From Gaiellasilicea sp963705515 (lineage in GTDB: Bacteria > Actinomycetota > Thermoleophilia > Gaiellales > Gaiellaceae), in the NCBI GenBank assembly GCA_963705515.1, contig CAVPJV010000008.1, positions 806,001-870,000 of the forward strand: a DNA stretch of 64,000 bases, written 5' to 3'. The notes beneath the pieces were generated by a model. The model was not told the origin of the DNA and did not search any database. It saw only the letters and a program-made list of their open reading frames with translations. Below, in pieces: positions 11,598 to 20,202 of the stretch. The stretch's first letter is position 1, and each line of letters opens with the position of its first letter. The position numbers and the translations under genes are program-made.

Positions 11598-11604
11598 GGG
11601 CGCC

Positions 11605-12354
11605 ATGCTCCTCGCCGTCGACGTCGGCAACACGCAGACGGTGCTCGGCCTGTTCGAGGGCGAGCGGCTGGCCGACAGCTTCCGCCTCGCGACCGACCGC
11701 AGCCGCACCGGCGACGAGCTCGGCGTCACGCTCGGCTCGCTCTTCGAGCTCGAGGAGGTCGACGGGATCTGCCTGTCGACGACCGTGCCGGCGCTCCAGC
11801 GCGAGTGGGAGCACGTCGCCGAACGCTGGGCCGAGGCGCCGCTGCTGACCGTCGGGCCCGGCGTCAAGACAGGGATCCCGATCCGCTACGACGATCCCCG
11901 CGAGGTCGGGCCCGACCGGATCGTGAACGCGGTCGCGGCGAGCGAGCGCTACGGGGCGCCGTGCATCGTCGTCGACTTCGGCACCTCGACCAACTTCGAC
12001 ATCGTCTCCCCGGACGGCGAGTACGTCGGCGGCGTGCTTGCGCCGGGCATCGAGGTCTCGATGGACGCCCTCTTCGCGCGGGCGGCGCGGCTCGTCAAGG
12101 TCGACTTCTCCGCGCCGGCGACCGTGATCGGGAAGACGACGGTCGGCGGGCTCCAGTCCGGGCTGGTCTACGGCTTCGCGGGCCAGGTGGACGGGATCGT
12201 CGGCCGGATCCGGGGCGAGCTCGGTGTCGACGCGCAGACCGTGGCGACGGGCGGCCTCGCCGATCTGATCGCGCCGCACGCCCGGACGCTCGACCGGATC
12301 GACCCGCACCTGACGCTCGAGGGGCTGCGGATCGTCTGGTCGCGGAATCGGTAG
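11605..12354 (+). CDS. coaX: Type III pantothenate kinase
   Basis: First step of coenzyme A synthesis, phosphorylation of pantothenate. The 249-residue protein has the N-terminal ASKHA phosphate loop DVGNTQTVLG at residues 5-14, GPDRIVNAVAA, DFGTSTNFDIVS and PGIEVSMDALFARAARL, all typical of CoaX. Start ATG 11605 comes just after the DUF2469 stop. It converges with dusB, whose stop lies 4 bp downstream. Confidence 0.95.
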   Translation: MLLAVDVGNTQTVLGLFEGERLADSFRLATDRSRTGDELGVTLGSLFELEEVDGICLSTTVPALQREWEHVAERWAEAPLLTVGPGVKTGIPIRYDDPREVGPDRIVNAVAASERYGAPCIVVDFGTSTNFDIVSPDGEYVGGVLAPGIEVSMDALFARAARLVKVDFSAPATVIGKTTVGGLQSGLVYGFAGQVDGIVGRIRGELGVDAQTVATGGLADLIAPHARTLDRIDPHLTLEGLRIVWSRNR

Positions 12355-12357
12355 GGG

Positions 12358-13416
12358 CTAGCCGCCGCCGTAGATCGAGATCGGCAGGTCGAGCTGGATC
12401 TCGTCGCCCGAGGGCAGCTCTGCCTCCAGCTCCTCGATCAGCGGGAGCGCGCCCGGCGCGGCGGCGATCAGCAGCCGCTCGACGTCCTCGGTCGAGTCGA
12501 GCACGACGAGCTCCTGCTTGAACGGCCGCGGGAAACGCCCCCGCCCGAGGTACCAGCCGTAGAACTTCTTCAGGAACCCGGAAGCACGCCGCTCGCCCAG
12601 CTCACGGACGGTCTCGCGGATGAAGAGGACGAGTTCGGCGACGACCTCCTCGCGGGTCGGGTCGTTGCCGGCGCCGTCGACGATCTCGCGGAGCGCCCAC
12701 GGGTTGCCCTGGGCGCCGCGGCCGACCATGACGGCGGACGCGCCGGTGGTCGCGAGCACGGCCTGCGCCTTCGCGCGTGAGGTGATGTCGCCGGAGGCGA
12801 TCACGGGCACGTCCACGAGCGAGACGAGCTCGGCGGTGAGCGAGTGGTCGGCCGTCCCGGTGTACATCTGCTGCGCCGAGCGCGGATGGAGCGTCAGCGT
12901 CGCCGCGCCGGCGTCCACGAGCTGCGGGCCGACCTCGAGGCACGTGCGCGCGCCGTCGCGCAGCCCGCGGCGCATCTTGACGCTGACCGGCACGTCGACT
13001 GCGTTCGCCACCGCCTCGACGATCGCCGCGGCACGAGCGGGCTCGTCGAGCAGCGTCGCGCCGGCGCCGGTCTTCGTCACCTTGCGGACGGGGCAGCCGA
13101 AGTTGATGTCGACGAGGTCGGCGCCGGCGGCCTCGACCATCCGCGCCGCGTCGGCCATCGTCCGCGGCTCGGAGCCGAAGATCTGGATCGCGAGCGGGTG
13201 CTCGTCGGAGGCGACCCGGAGGTAGCCGAGCGTCTTCTCGTTCCGGTGCTCGATCCCGGCGCAGCTGACCATCTCCGAGCAGACGAGCCCGGCGCCAAAA
13301 CGGCGTCCCTGGCGGCGAAACGCCTGCACGCTGACGCCCGCCATCGGCGCCAGGACGAGCCGCGTGGGGATCTCCACGTCGCGGATGTGCCAGCTCTCGC
13401 GCAGGTCGATTTTCAC
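12358..13416 (-). CDS. dusB: tRNA-dihydrouridine synthase
   Basis: FMN enzyme that reduces uridine in tRNA. The 352-residue protein carries VLAPMAGVSVQAFR at the N-terminus, DINFGCPVRKVTKTGAGATLL with the catalytic cysteine, VSVKMRRGL, LTLHPRSAQQMYTGTADH and SGDITS, in Dus order. GTG 13416 is chosen since a hexamer reading TACCAT on this strand (13426-13431) lies 9 nt upstream. The assignment to the DusB subgroup is by overall similarity and position next to greA, as in many actinobacteria. Confidence 0.9.
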   Translation of the reverse strand: MKIDLRESWHIRDVEIPTRLVLAPMAGVSVQAFRRQGRRFGAGLVCSEMVSCAGIEHRNEKTLGYLRVASDEHPLAIQIFGSEPRTMADAARMVEAAGADLVDINFGCPVRKVTKTGAGATLLDEPARAAAIVEAVANAVDVPVSVKMRRGLRDGARTCLEVGPQLVDAGAATLTLHPRSAQQMYTGTADHSLTAELVSLVDVPVIASGDITSRAKAQAVLATTGASAVMVGRGAQGNPWALREIVDGAGNDPTREEVVAELVLFIRETVRELGERRASGFLKKFYGWYLGRGRFPRPFKQELVVLDSTEDVERLLIAAAPGALPLIEELEAELPSGDEIQLDLPISIYGGG

Positions 13417-13441
13417 GGTTTGTCGATGGTACTCACAGGTA

Positions 13442-13470
13442 TTGACCCCATCCGGCCGTGCCGCTACCAT
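13442..13470 (+). promoter_or_regulatory. Sigma-70-type promoter of greA
   Basis: TTGACC (13442-13447) and TACCAT (13465-13470) are separated by 17 bp, close to the housekeeping consensus. The greA start codon follows 50 bp later with a GGGAGG ribosome site at 13511-13516. Confidence 0.65.
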
Positions 13471-13520
13471 TCCGGCCCGCGTCGGCGCGTTACCGCCGGC
13501 TTTTGTCTTAGGGAGGCCCG

Positions 13521-13994
13521 TTGAAGGAAGTCATTCTCACGCCCGAGGGCTACGAGAAACTGAAGCAGGAGATCGAGGTGCTCTCGACCGAGAAGCGGCG
13601 CGAGGTCGCGGACCGGATCCGCGTCGCACGCGAGTTCGGGGACATCTCCGAGAACGCCGAGTACGACGACGCCAAGAACGAGCAGGCGATGCTCGAGCAC
13701 AAGATCGCCCAGCTCGAGGAGCGACTCTCGAACGCGCGCGTGATCCAGAAGCGCGACGTCGACCTGAGCGTGGTCTCGATCGGCGCCAAGGTCAAGCTCC
13801 GCGACGTCGACGCCAAGCGCACGGACGAGTACTTCATCGTCGGCTCGGCCGAGGCGAATCCCGCCGAGCTCAAGCTTTCGAACGAGTCGCCGGTCGGCAA
13901 GGCGATCATCGGCAAGAAGAAGGGCGAGACCGTCGAGGTCGCGACACCGCGCGGCTCGCTGAAGTACAAGATCATCGACATCGCCGCCGCCTAG
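13521..13994 (+). CDS. greA: Transcription elongation factor GreA
   Basis: Rescues backtracked RNA polymerase by stimulating transcript cleavage. The 157-residue product starts with TTG, well placed after GGGAGG, and shows LTPEGYEKLKQEIEVL, the acidic coiled-coil tip FGDISENAEYDDAKNEQAMLE, and the C-terminal domain with SPVGKAIIGKKKGETVEVATPRG. All family landmarks are present. It has its own promoter at 13442-13470. Confidence 0.96.
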   Translation: MKEVILTPEGYEKLKQEIEVLSTEKRREVADRIRVAREFGDISENAEYDDAKNEQAMLEHKIAQLEERLSNARVIQKRDVDLSVVSIGAKVKLRDVDAKRTDEYFIVGSAEANPAELKLSNESPVGKAIIGKKKGETVEVATPRGSLKYKIIDIAAA

Positions 13995-14001
13995 CGCGGT
14001 C

Positions 14002-14048
14002 CCTGGCCGGGCGGCTCCCGGCGGGCGGAGCCCGCCTCCGCCGCCCTC
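14002..14048 (-). repeat. Dispersed GC-rich repeat, copy 2 (reverse)
   Basis: The core at 14013-14033 is the reverse complement, with one mismatch, of 2844-2864 upstream of hpt. It lies directly after the greA stop, in the 132-bp gap before the Clp N-domain gene. It may also act as a terminator hairpin for greA, since GCTCCCGGCGGGCGGAGC can fold. Confidence 0.5.
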
Positions 14049-14126
14049 GCGCGTCTGAGCGCACGCCAGGAACGCGCTAGGAGCCGGGTCGACTTCACGA
14101 GCCCGTGCGTCACTTATGGTGGGTTC

Positions 14127-14567
14127 GTGTTCGAGCGTTTCACCGAGCCGGCGCGCCAGATCGTCGTGCTCGCGCAGGACGAGGCGCGCGGGCTCGGGCA
14201 CGACCACATCGGCGGCGTCCATTTCCTTCTCGGGCTGCTGCGTCTGGAGGATGGGCTCGCCGCGCGAGCGCTCGCTTCGCAGGGAGTCGATCTCGACGAC
14301 GCACGGTCGGAGGTCGTGCGCTCGCTCGGGAGCAGCGAGCCGCCGACGACGGGGCAGATCCAGTTCTCGCAGCACGCGGTCGAGACGCTGAATCTCGCAG
14401 CCGGCGCAGCCGACACGATGGGTCACGGGATGGTCGGTACCGAGCACCTTCTGCTCGGCCTGATCGACGCCGGCGATGAGCAGGTCGACGAGGTCCTGAT
14501 CGCAGCGGGTACGACCGCTGCGCAGACCCGCGCGAAGCTGCTCGCGCTGCTGTCGGGCTCGGCCTGA
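14127..14567 (+). CDS. Stand-alone Clp N-terminal domain protein (ClpC N-domain paralog)
   Basis: 146 residues made of two Clp N repeats: FERFTEPARQIVVLAQDEARGLGHDHIGGVHFLLGLL and a second with MGHGMVGTEHLLLGLIDAG. It is closely similar to residues 1-145 of the ClpC encoded at 16960 (FERFTERARQVVVLAQDEAR) but has no AAA+ module, so it cannot unfold proteins itself. It may be an adaptor, or compete for ClpC substrates or adaptors. GTG 14127 follows TATGGT (14115-14120) by 6 nt. lysS follows 19 bp downstream. Confidence 0.85.
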   Translation: MFERFTEPARQIVVLAQDEARGLGHDHIGGVHFLLGLLRLEDGLAARALASQGVDLDDARSEVVRSLGSSEPPTTGQIQFSQHAVETLNLAAGAADTMGHGMVGTEHLLLGLIDAGDEQVDEVLIAAGTTAAQTRAKLLALLSGSA

Positions 14568-14586
14568 CGCCGTCTAGACTCGCCCG

Positions 14587-15933
14587 ATGTTGCCGAAGCG
14601 CTTCCCCGACCGGGACGGGATCACCGCAGTTCGTGCGGTCGCGGACGAGGTCGAGCCCGGCACGACCGACGACTCGAAGACGTTCCGTCTCGCCGGCCGC
14701 GTCCTGGCGCGGCGCGAGATGGGGAAGATCACGTTCCTCGACCTCGTCGACCGCAGCGGCCGGATCCAGCTGCTCGCCGGCAAGGTCGACGTCGATCTCG
14801 GCGACATCGTCGGCGTCAGCGGCCATCCCGCCAAGTCGCGCCGGGGCGAGCCCTCGCTGCAGGTCGTCGAATTCGAGCTGCTGGCGAAGAACCGGGCGCC
14901 GCTGCCGGACACCTTCCACGGGCTCACAGACGTCGAGCAGCGCTACCGCAAGCGCTACCTCGACCTGCTCATGAACGAGGAGACGCGCGCGGACTTCCTC
15001 ACCCGCAGCCGCGTCGTCGCGGCGATCCGGCGCCACCTGGACGCCGACGGCTTCGTCGAGGTCGAGACGCCGGTGCTGCAGCCGCGCTACGGCGGCGCCT
15101 TCGCCGAGCCGTTCGTCACCCACTGGAACTACCTCGAGCAGGACTTCTATCTCCGGATCGCGACCGAGCTCTACCTCAAGCGCCTGATCGTCGGCGGGCT
15201 CGAGCGCGTCTACGAGATCGGCAAGGACTTCCGCAACGAGGGCATCTCCTACAAGCACTCGAACGAGTTCACGATGCTCGAGTGGTACGAGGCGTACGCC
15301 GACTACAACGACGTGATGGTGCGGATCGAGAACCTCGTCGAGGCGGTCGCGCTCGAGGTGACGGGGACGACGACCACGACCTTCCGCGGTCACGAGCTCG
15401 AGCTGAAGGCGCCGTGGCGGCGGCTGCGCTTCACCGACGCACTTGCCGAGCACGAGCTCTGGATCCGCGACGAGGACGAGCTCCGGGCTGCGCTCAACGA
15501 GCGCGGCGTCGACACGCACGCCGACAAGGACTGGGCGCAACTCGTCGACCACGCCTTCAGCTTCTACGTCGAGCCGACTCTGATCCAGCCGACGATCATC
15601 CACGACTACCCGATCGAGATCTCGCCATTCGCCCGCACGACCGACGGCGACCCGTCGCTGACCGAGCGCTTCGAGTACTTCGCCGGTGGGATGGAGCTCG
15701 GCAACGCGTTCTCCGAGATCAACGACTCCGAGGAGCAGCAGGAGCGGTTCCGCCGCCAGTCGGAGCTCGTCGGCGGCGAGCAGGAGGATCCCGACTACGT
15801 CGAGGCGCTCTCCTACGGGATGCCGCCGACCGGCGGGCTCGGTCTCGGGATCGACCGCCTGGCGATGCTCCTGACCGGGCGGGAGACGATCCGCGACGTG
15901 ATCCTGTTCCCGGCCCTGAAGGAACGTTCCTAA
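14587..15933 (+). CDS. lysS: Lysine--tRNA ligase, class II
   Basis: Charges tRNA-Lys. The 448-residue protein has the N-terminal OB-fold anticodon domain (FRLAGRVLARREMGKITFLDLVD), motif 2 (KDFRNEGISYKHSNEFTMLEWYEAY) and motif 3 (GGLGLGIDRLAMLLTG). It is a little shorter than the usual 490-500 residues, mainly at the N-terminus. The hexamer TAGACT (14575-14580) ends 6 nt before the ATG, which suggests leaderless expression separate from the Clp N gene. Confidence 0.95.
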   Translation: MLPKRFPDRDGITAVRAVADEVEPGTTDDSKTFRLAGRVLARREMGKITFLDLVDRSGRIQLLAGKVDVDLGDIVGVSGHPAKSRRGEPSLQVVEFELLAKNRAPLPDTFHGLTDVEQRYRKRYLDLLMNEETRADFLTRSRVVAAIRRHLDADGFVEVETPVLQPRYGGAFAEPFVTHWNYLEQDFYLRIATELYLKRLIVGGLERVYEIGKDFRNEGISYKHSNEFTMLEWYEAYADYNDVMVRIENLVEAVALEVTGTTTTTFRGHELELKAPWRRLRFTDALAEHELWIRDEDELRAALNERGVDTHADKDWAQLVDHAFSFYVEPTLIQPTIIHDYPIEISPFARTTDGDPSLTERFEYFAGGMELGNAFSEINDSEEQQERFRRQSELVGGEQEDPDYVEALSYGMPPTGGLGLGIDRLAMLLTGRETIRDVILFPALKERS

Positions 15934-15937
15934 GGGG

Positions 15938-16837
15938 ATGTCCCTCCGCGCTCGGCTCTCCGGGCCTGCCGGACCTCTGCTCGGCGCCGCGGTCGGGCTT
16001 CTCATCGCAGTCACGGTCACGCTCCTCCAGGACTCGGTCTACCGCGCCGACGCGTCGATCCTGCTCGTCCGCCAGGGCCAGCCGCCCGGTAGCGACCCCC
16101 GACTCGCCCAGGCGGCGGACGCAGCTGCCGAGCTGTTCGCGAGCCGCGCGGTTGCAGAGTCGGCGATCCGGAACCTCGGCCTCGACGAGACGCCGCAGCA
16201 GCTGCTCGACCGGCTCGACGTCGCGGCGCCGGAGGGCAGCTCGCTCGTCCGGATCGAGGTCGAGGCGCCGAGCAAGGAGCAGGCGCGCCGGGCCGCTCAG
16301 GAGGTGGCCGAGGTCGCGACCGTGCGCTTCAACGACCGCTTCGCCCCGGAGACGACTGCGTCGGTGTGGGAGCCCGCGAGCGCCGACGAGCAGCGCGTGT
16401 CGCCGAAGCCCGCCAGGAACATCGCGCTCGGCATCCTGATCGGGGCGCTTGCGGGCCTCGCGTTCACGCTCGTCGACCTGTTCCGCGGGCAGCGTCCGTC
16501 GCGGCCCGTCACGAGCACCCAGAAGGCCGCGCCGACGCCGCGCACCGAGGCTCCGCCTTCGACCCCGGCGCCGGCCGCGCCTGCGCAGACCGAGCAGGAA
16601 CCGGCAGAGCCGCCGGCAACCGGCCCCTTCACCCTGCCGCGCTTCGGCGAATGGACCGTCGGCGACGTCGAGCGGCTGCTGGCCGAGCAAGGCGACGCTT
16701 TTCCCGAGCAGCGCGAGGAGCTCGAGCTGTATCTCGACTCGTTCCGCAGCGTCGCAGGCCCGGACGGCCGCCTCCCGGGCGACGTCGACCTCGTGCTCGA
16801 GGACGTCTTCGCAGACCTGATCCAGCGCGCGCGCTAG
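15938..16837 (+). CDS. Wzz-like chain-length / polysaccharide co-polymerase family protein
   Basis: 299 residues. Two transmembrane helices near residues 11-28 and 164-182 flank an extracytoplasmic part beginning VYRADASILLVRQGQPPG, the pattern of Wzz-type proteins that set surface polysaccharide chain length. A long Pro/Ala/Glu-rich cytoplasmic linker (residues about 190-230) leads to a small C-terminal region (GEWTVGDVERLLAEQGDAFPEQREELELYLDSFR) that I do not recognise. No kinase Walker motif is fused. It starts 4 bp after lysS. No polysaccharide genes are nearby, so its pathway is uncertain. Confidence 0.65.
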   Translation: MSLRARLSGPAGPLLGAAVGLLIAVTVTLLQDSVYRADASILLVRQGQPPGSDPRLAQAADAAAELFASRAVAESAIRNLGLDETPQQLLDRLDVAAPEGSSLVRIEVEAPSKEQARRAAQEVAEVATVRFNDRFAPETTASVWEPASADEQRVSPKPARNIALGILIGALAGLAFTLVDLFRGQRPSRPVTSTQKAAPTPRTEAPPSTPAPAAPAQTEQEPAEPPATGPFTLPRFGEWTVGDVERLLAEQGDAFPEQREELELYLDSFRSVAGPDGRLPGDVDLVLEDVFADLIQRAR

Positions 16838-16904
16838 CGGCCCACCCGGGTGGGATTCTGGGTCGCGAGGGATGCGTCCGATACCATGCGGGCAGACCTT
16901 CGAC

Positions 16905-16931
16905 CCGGAGGGTTGATGAGCTTCCCTCCGG
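16905..16931 (+). promoter_or_regulatory. Hairpin in the clpC leader
   Basis: CCGGAGGG (16905-16912) and CCCTCCGG (16924-16931) are perfect 8-nt arms around an 11-nt loop, 28 nt before the clpC start. The left arm contains a GGAGGG sequence that resembles a ribosome site. The true site is likely GGAAGGAGG at 16942-16950. The hairpin may control clpC translation or be an operator dyad. Confidence 0.4.
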
Positions 16932-16959
16932 ACCCACTGTCGGAAGGAGGGTCGAGAGG

Positions 16960-19497
16960 TTGTTCGAGCGATTCACAGAACGGGCTCGCCAGGTCGTCGT
17001 TCTCGCACAGGACGAGGCCCGCGCCCTCAAGCACAACTACATCGGCACTGAGCACATTCTCCTTGGCCTGCTGCGCGAGGAGGAGGGGCTTGCGGCGCGG
17101 GTGCTCGAGTCGCTCGACATCACCGTGGAAGAGGTGCGCGCGCAGGTCGCCCGCATCGTCGGCCAGGGCGACGAGGTGACGACGGGCCAGATCCCATTTA
17201 CGCCGCGCGCGAAAAAGGTTCTCGAGCTGGCGCTGCGCGAAGCGCTCTCGCTCGGCCACAACTACATCGGCACCGAGCACATCCTGCTCGGGCTCGTGCG
17301 CGAGAACGAGGGGGTCGCCGCACGGATCCTCCTCGACTTCGACGCCGACGCCGAGAAGATCCGCAACGAGATCATCCGCATGCTCTCCGGCCCCGGCCGG
17401 CGCCAGCAGGGGTCGGGAGGGGGTTCTGGAGAGAAGGCAAAAAGCTCCAAGCTGCTCGACCAGTTCGGGCGCAATCTGACCAAGGCCGCCACCGACGGGA
17501 AGCTCGACCCGGTGGTCGGCCGCCAGACCGAGATCGAGCGCGTGATGCAGATCCTCTCGCGCCGCCAGAAGAACAACCCGGTGCTGATCGGCGAGCCGGG
17601 CGTCGGTAAGACCGCCGTCGTCGAGGGCCTCGCCAACCGGATCTCCACCAACCAGGTGCCCGAGCTGCTGAAGAACAAGCAGATCTACACGCTCGACCTG
17701 GCCGCCCTCGTCGCCGGCTCGAAGTACCGCGGCGAGTTCGAGGAGCGGCTGAAGAAGGTGATGAAGGAGATCATGCAGCGGGGCGACATCATCCTCTTCA
17801 TCGACGAGCTCCATAACCTCGTCGGGGCCGGTGCGGCCGAGGGCGCGATCGACGCGGCCTCGATCCTGAAGCCGGCGCTGGCACGCGGTGAGCTGCAGAC
17901 GATCGGCGCGACCACGCTGGACGAGTACCGCAAGTACCTCGAGCGCGACGCTGCGCTCGAGCGGCGCTTCCAGCAGGTTCGTGTCGAGGAGCCGACGATC
18001 GACGACACCGTGCAGATCCTGCGCGGCCTGCGCGACCGCTACGAGGCGCACCACCGCTGCCAGATCTCCGACGACGCGCTCCGTGCCGCCGCCGTGCTGG
18101 CCGACCGCTACATCCAGGACCGGCACCTGCCGGACAAGGCGATCGACCTGATCGACGAGGCCGGCTCGCGCCTGCGGATCAAGACGATGACGGCGCCGCC
18201 GCGCTACCGCGAGCTCGAGGATGAGATCGAGCGGGTGCGCACCGACAAGGAGAACGCGATCGAGGCACAGGAGTTCGAGAAGGCCGCGTCGCTGCGTGAC
18301 AAGGAGCGCAAGCTGACGCAGAAGAAGAAGGAGCTGGAGGAGAACTGGCGCTCCGAGGAGTCCGAGGAGCAGCCCGAGGTCGGCGAGGACGAGATCGCGG
18401 ACATCGTCTCGATGTGGACGGGGATCCCGGTCTTCAAGCTGACCGAGGCCGAGTCGCAGAAGCTGATCCGGATGGAGGACGAGCTGCACAAGCGCGTGAT
18501 CGGCCAGCACCAGGCGATCGTGGCGGCCTCCAAGGCGATCCGCCGCGCCCGCGCGGGGATCAAGGATCCGAAGCGGCCGACGGGCTCGTTCATCTTCCTC
18601 GGCCCGTCCGGCGTCGGCAAGACGGAGCTCGCGCGCACGCTCGCCGAGTTCCTCTTCGGCGACGAGGACGCGATGATCCAGGTCGACATGTCGGAGTACA
18701 TGGAGAAGCACTCCGTGTCCCGGCTCGTCGGCTCGCCGCCCGGCTACGTCGGCTACGACGAGGGCGGCCAGCTGACCGAAGCGGTCCGCCGCAAGCCGTA
18801 CTCGGTGCTCCTGCTCGACGAGATCGAGAAGGCCCACCCGGACGTCTTCAACATCCTGCTCCAGATCCTGGAGGAGGGGAAGCTGACGGACTCGCAGGGC
18901 CGCAAGGTCGATTTCCGCAACGCGATCGTGATCATGACGTCGAACATCGGCGCCGGCCAGATCGCGAAGAACCAGACGCTCGGCTTCTCGGTCGGCGACG
19001 AGCACGGCCTCAGCTACGACGAGATGAAGGGCCGCGTCACCGGCGAGCTGAAGAAGGTCTTCCGCCCCGAGCTGCTGAACCGGATCGACGAGATCATCGT
19101 CTTCCACAAGCTCGAGAAGGAGGAGATCCTCACGATCGTCGACCTGCAGCTGAAGCGGCTGCGGGAGCAGATGGCGACGTACGAGGTCGCGATCGAGCTG
19201 ACCGACGCGGCAAAGGAAGTGCTCGTCGAGCAGGGCTTCGACCCGGCGATGGGCGCCCGGCCGCTGCGCCGCGCGATCCAGCGCTTCATCGAGGATCCGC
19301 TCGCCGACTTCGTGCTCGGCCGCGAGCTCAATCCGGGGTCGACCATCCTGGTCGACAAGAAGGAGGAGCTCACCGGTGAGGAGGGCGAGTCGCTCGTCGA
19401 CATCAAGATCGTCGAGGGCGAGCCGCGGGCGGAGAAGGTGACCGTCCCACCGGACGAGCCTGCCGAGCCCGAAGAGGCTCCGGTCGAAGAGGAGTAA
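16960..19497 (+). CDS. clpC: ATP-dependent Clp protease ATP-binding subunit ClpC
   Basis: AAA+ unfoldase that feeds proteins to ClpP. The 845-residue protein has two Clp N repeats (1-145), AAA module 1 with Walker A GEPGVGKTA near residue 210, a coiled-coil middle region with a UVR-like segment (NAIEAQEFEKAASLRDKERKL, about 430-450), AAA module 2 with GPSGVGKTE near 547, and a C-terminal D2-small domain followed by an acidic tail. The TTG start at 16960 follows GGAAGGAGG by 9 nt and gives the conserved N-terminus LFERFTERARQ. A hairpin precedes it and a terminator follows. Confidence 0.97.
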   Translation: MFERFTERARQVVVLAQDEARALKHNYIGTEHILLGLLREEEGLAARVLESLDITVEEVRAQVARIVGQGDEVTTGQIPFTPRAKKVLELALREALSLGHNYIGTEHILLGLVRENEGVAARILLDFDADAEKIRNEIIRMLSGPGRRQQGSGGGSGEKAKSSKLLDQFGRNLTKAATDGKLDPVVGRQTEIERVMQILSRRQKNNPVLIGEPGVGKTAVVEGLANRISTNQVPELLKNKQIYTLDLAALVAGSKYRGEFEERLKKVMKEIMQRGDIILFIDELHNLVGAGAAEGAIDAASILKPALARGELQTIGATTLDEYRKYLERDAALERRFQQVRVEEPTIDDTVQILRGLRDRYEAHHRCQISDDALRAAAVLADRYIQDRHLPDKAIDLIDEAGSRLRIKTMTAPPRYRELEDEIERVRTDKENAIEAQEFEKAASLRDKERKLTQKKKELEENWRSEESEEQPEVGEDEIADIVSMWTGIPVFKLTEAESQKLIRMEDELHKRVIGQHQAIVAASKAIRRARAGIKDPKRPTGSFIFLGPSGVGKTELARTLAEFLFGDEDAMIQVDMSEYMEKHSVSRLVGSPPGYVGYDEGGQLTEAVRRKPYSVLLLDEIEKAHPDVFNILLQILEEGKLTDSQGRKVDFRNAIVIMTSNIGAGQIAKNQTLGFSVGDEHGLSYDEMKGRVTGELKKVFRPELLNRIDEIIVFHKLEKEEILTIVDLQLKRLREQMATYEVAIELTDAAKEVLVEQGFDPAMGARPLRRAIQRFIEDPLADFVLGRELNPGSTILVDKKEELTGEEGESLVDIKIVEGEPRAEKVTVPPDEPAEPEEAPVEEE

Positions 19498-19501
19498 GCC
19501 C

Positions 19502-19527
19502 GAGAGGCCGCCGCGAGGCGGCCTCTC
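19502..19527 (+). terminator. Probable clpC terminator
   Basis: Perfect 11-bp stem: GAGAGGCCGCC (19502-19512) and GGCGGCCTCTC (19517-19527) around a GCGA loop, 5 bp after the clpC stop. The T-run is weak (TCGTTCG), as is common in GC-rich genomes. Confidence 0.65.
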
Positions 19528-19542
19528 TCGTTCGACCGGCCG

Positions 19543-19577
19543 GTGCCTGTCACGGTGCCTGTCACGGTGACAGGCAC
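19543..19577. repeat. REP palindrome next to the RAYT gene
   Basis: GTGCCTGTCAC occurs at 19543-19553 and again at 19555-19565. The second copy is followed after one base by its reverse complement GTGACAGGCAC (19567-19577), forming a 23-bp near-perfect palindrome. Such GTGCCTGTCAC palindromes are typical REP sequences mobilised by RAYT transposases, and the RAYT gene starts 106 bp downstream. Confidence 0.75.
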
Positions 19578-19682
19578 GCCTCGACTCCTTTGGCCCTGGC
19601 CTTTGCAACGATTGCGTGACGCAGTCGTGAAAATTCGTGCGCGGCGACGGTTCTGGGCGCCGGCACGGAGTACCGTCGAAAC

Positions 19683-20168
19683 ATGAGCCGACGACCCCGA
19701 GTCTTCGTGCCGGGTGGCGCCTATCACTTGACGACGAGGGCGGTCGACGACGAGTCGATCGTCGCCTCGGCGTTCGACTGCTTCCAGCTACTCGCTCTGC
19801 TGCGCGATGTGACGAAACGGATCGGCTGGGCGGTCACGGCCTGGTGTTTCATGCATACGCACTACCACTTGGTCGTCCTGGCGGATCCGGAGGCCCGCAT
19901 CGCCGAGGCGATGCACCGGCTCAACGGGATCTACGCGCGCGAGTTCAACCTGCGTCACCACCGCAAGGGCCACCTCTTCGCCGAGCGCTACGCGCACACG
20001 CCGATCGTCGACGAGCGACATCTCACGGCCGCGTCCGACTACGTCCTTCTGAACCCGGTTACGGCCGGACTCGTGCGCACGGTCGAGGAGTGGGCGTGGT
20101 CGGGTGACGGCAGACTCGAGCCGCGCCCCAGCGAGCAGAATCGCTACGAATTCGTCACTAGGCTGTGA
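19683..20168 (+). CDS. REP-associated tyrosine transposase (RAYT, Y1_Tnp family)
   Basis: 161 residues. The HUH-type motif is in AWCFMHTHYHLVV (residues 50-62), followed by a helix with MHRLNGIYAREFNLRHHRKGHLFAERY carrying the family tyrosine region, and DYVLLNPVTAGLV near the end. RAYTs are domesticated relatives of IS200/IS605 transposases that process REP palindromes. A REP lies just upstream (19543-19577) and no second transposon end was seen, which is usual for RAYTs. The gene appears complete. TACCGT (19671-19676) ends 6 nt before the ATG. Confidence 0.88.
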   Translation: MSRRPRVFVPGGAYHLTTRAVDDESIVASAFDCFQLLALLRDVTKRIGWAVTAWCFMHTHYHLVVLADPEARIAEAMHRLNGIYAREFNLRHHRKGHLFAERYAHTPIVDERHLTAASDYVLLNPVTAGLVRTVEEWAWSGDGRLEPRPSEQNRYEFVTRL

Positions 20169-20202
20169 CATCCTCGTCCGCCGCCGCGGCTAGCCTCGCA
20201 CC

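Noticed and set aside
16834..19608. 924-residue minus-strand frame
   Set aside because: Antisense to clpC, no recognisable domain.
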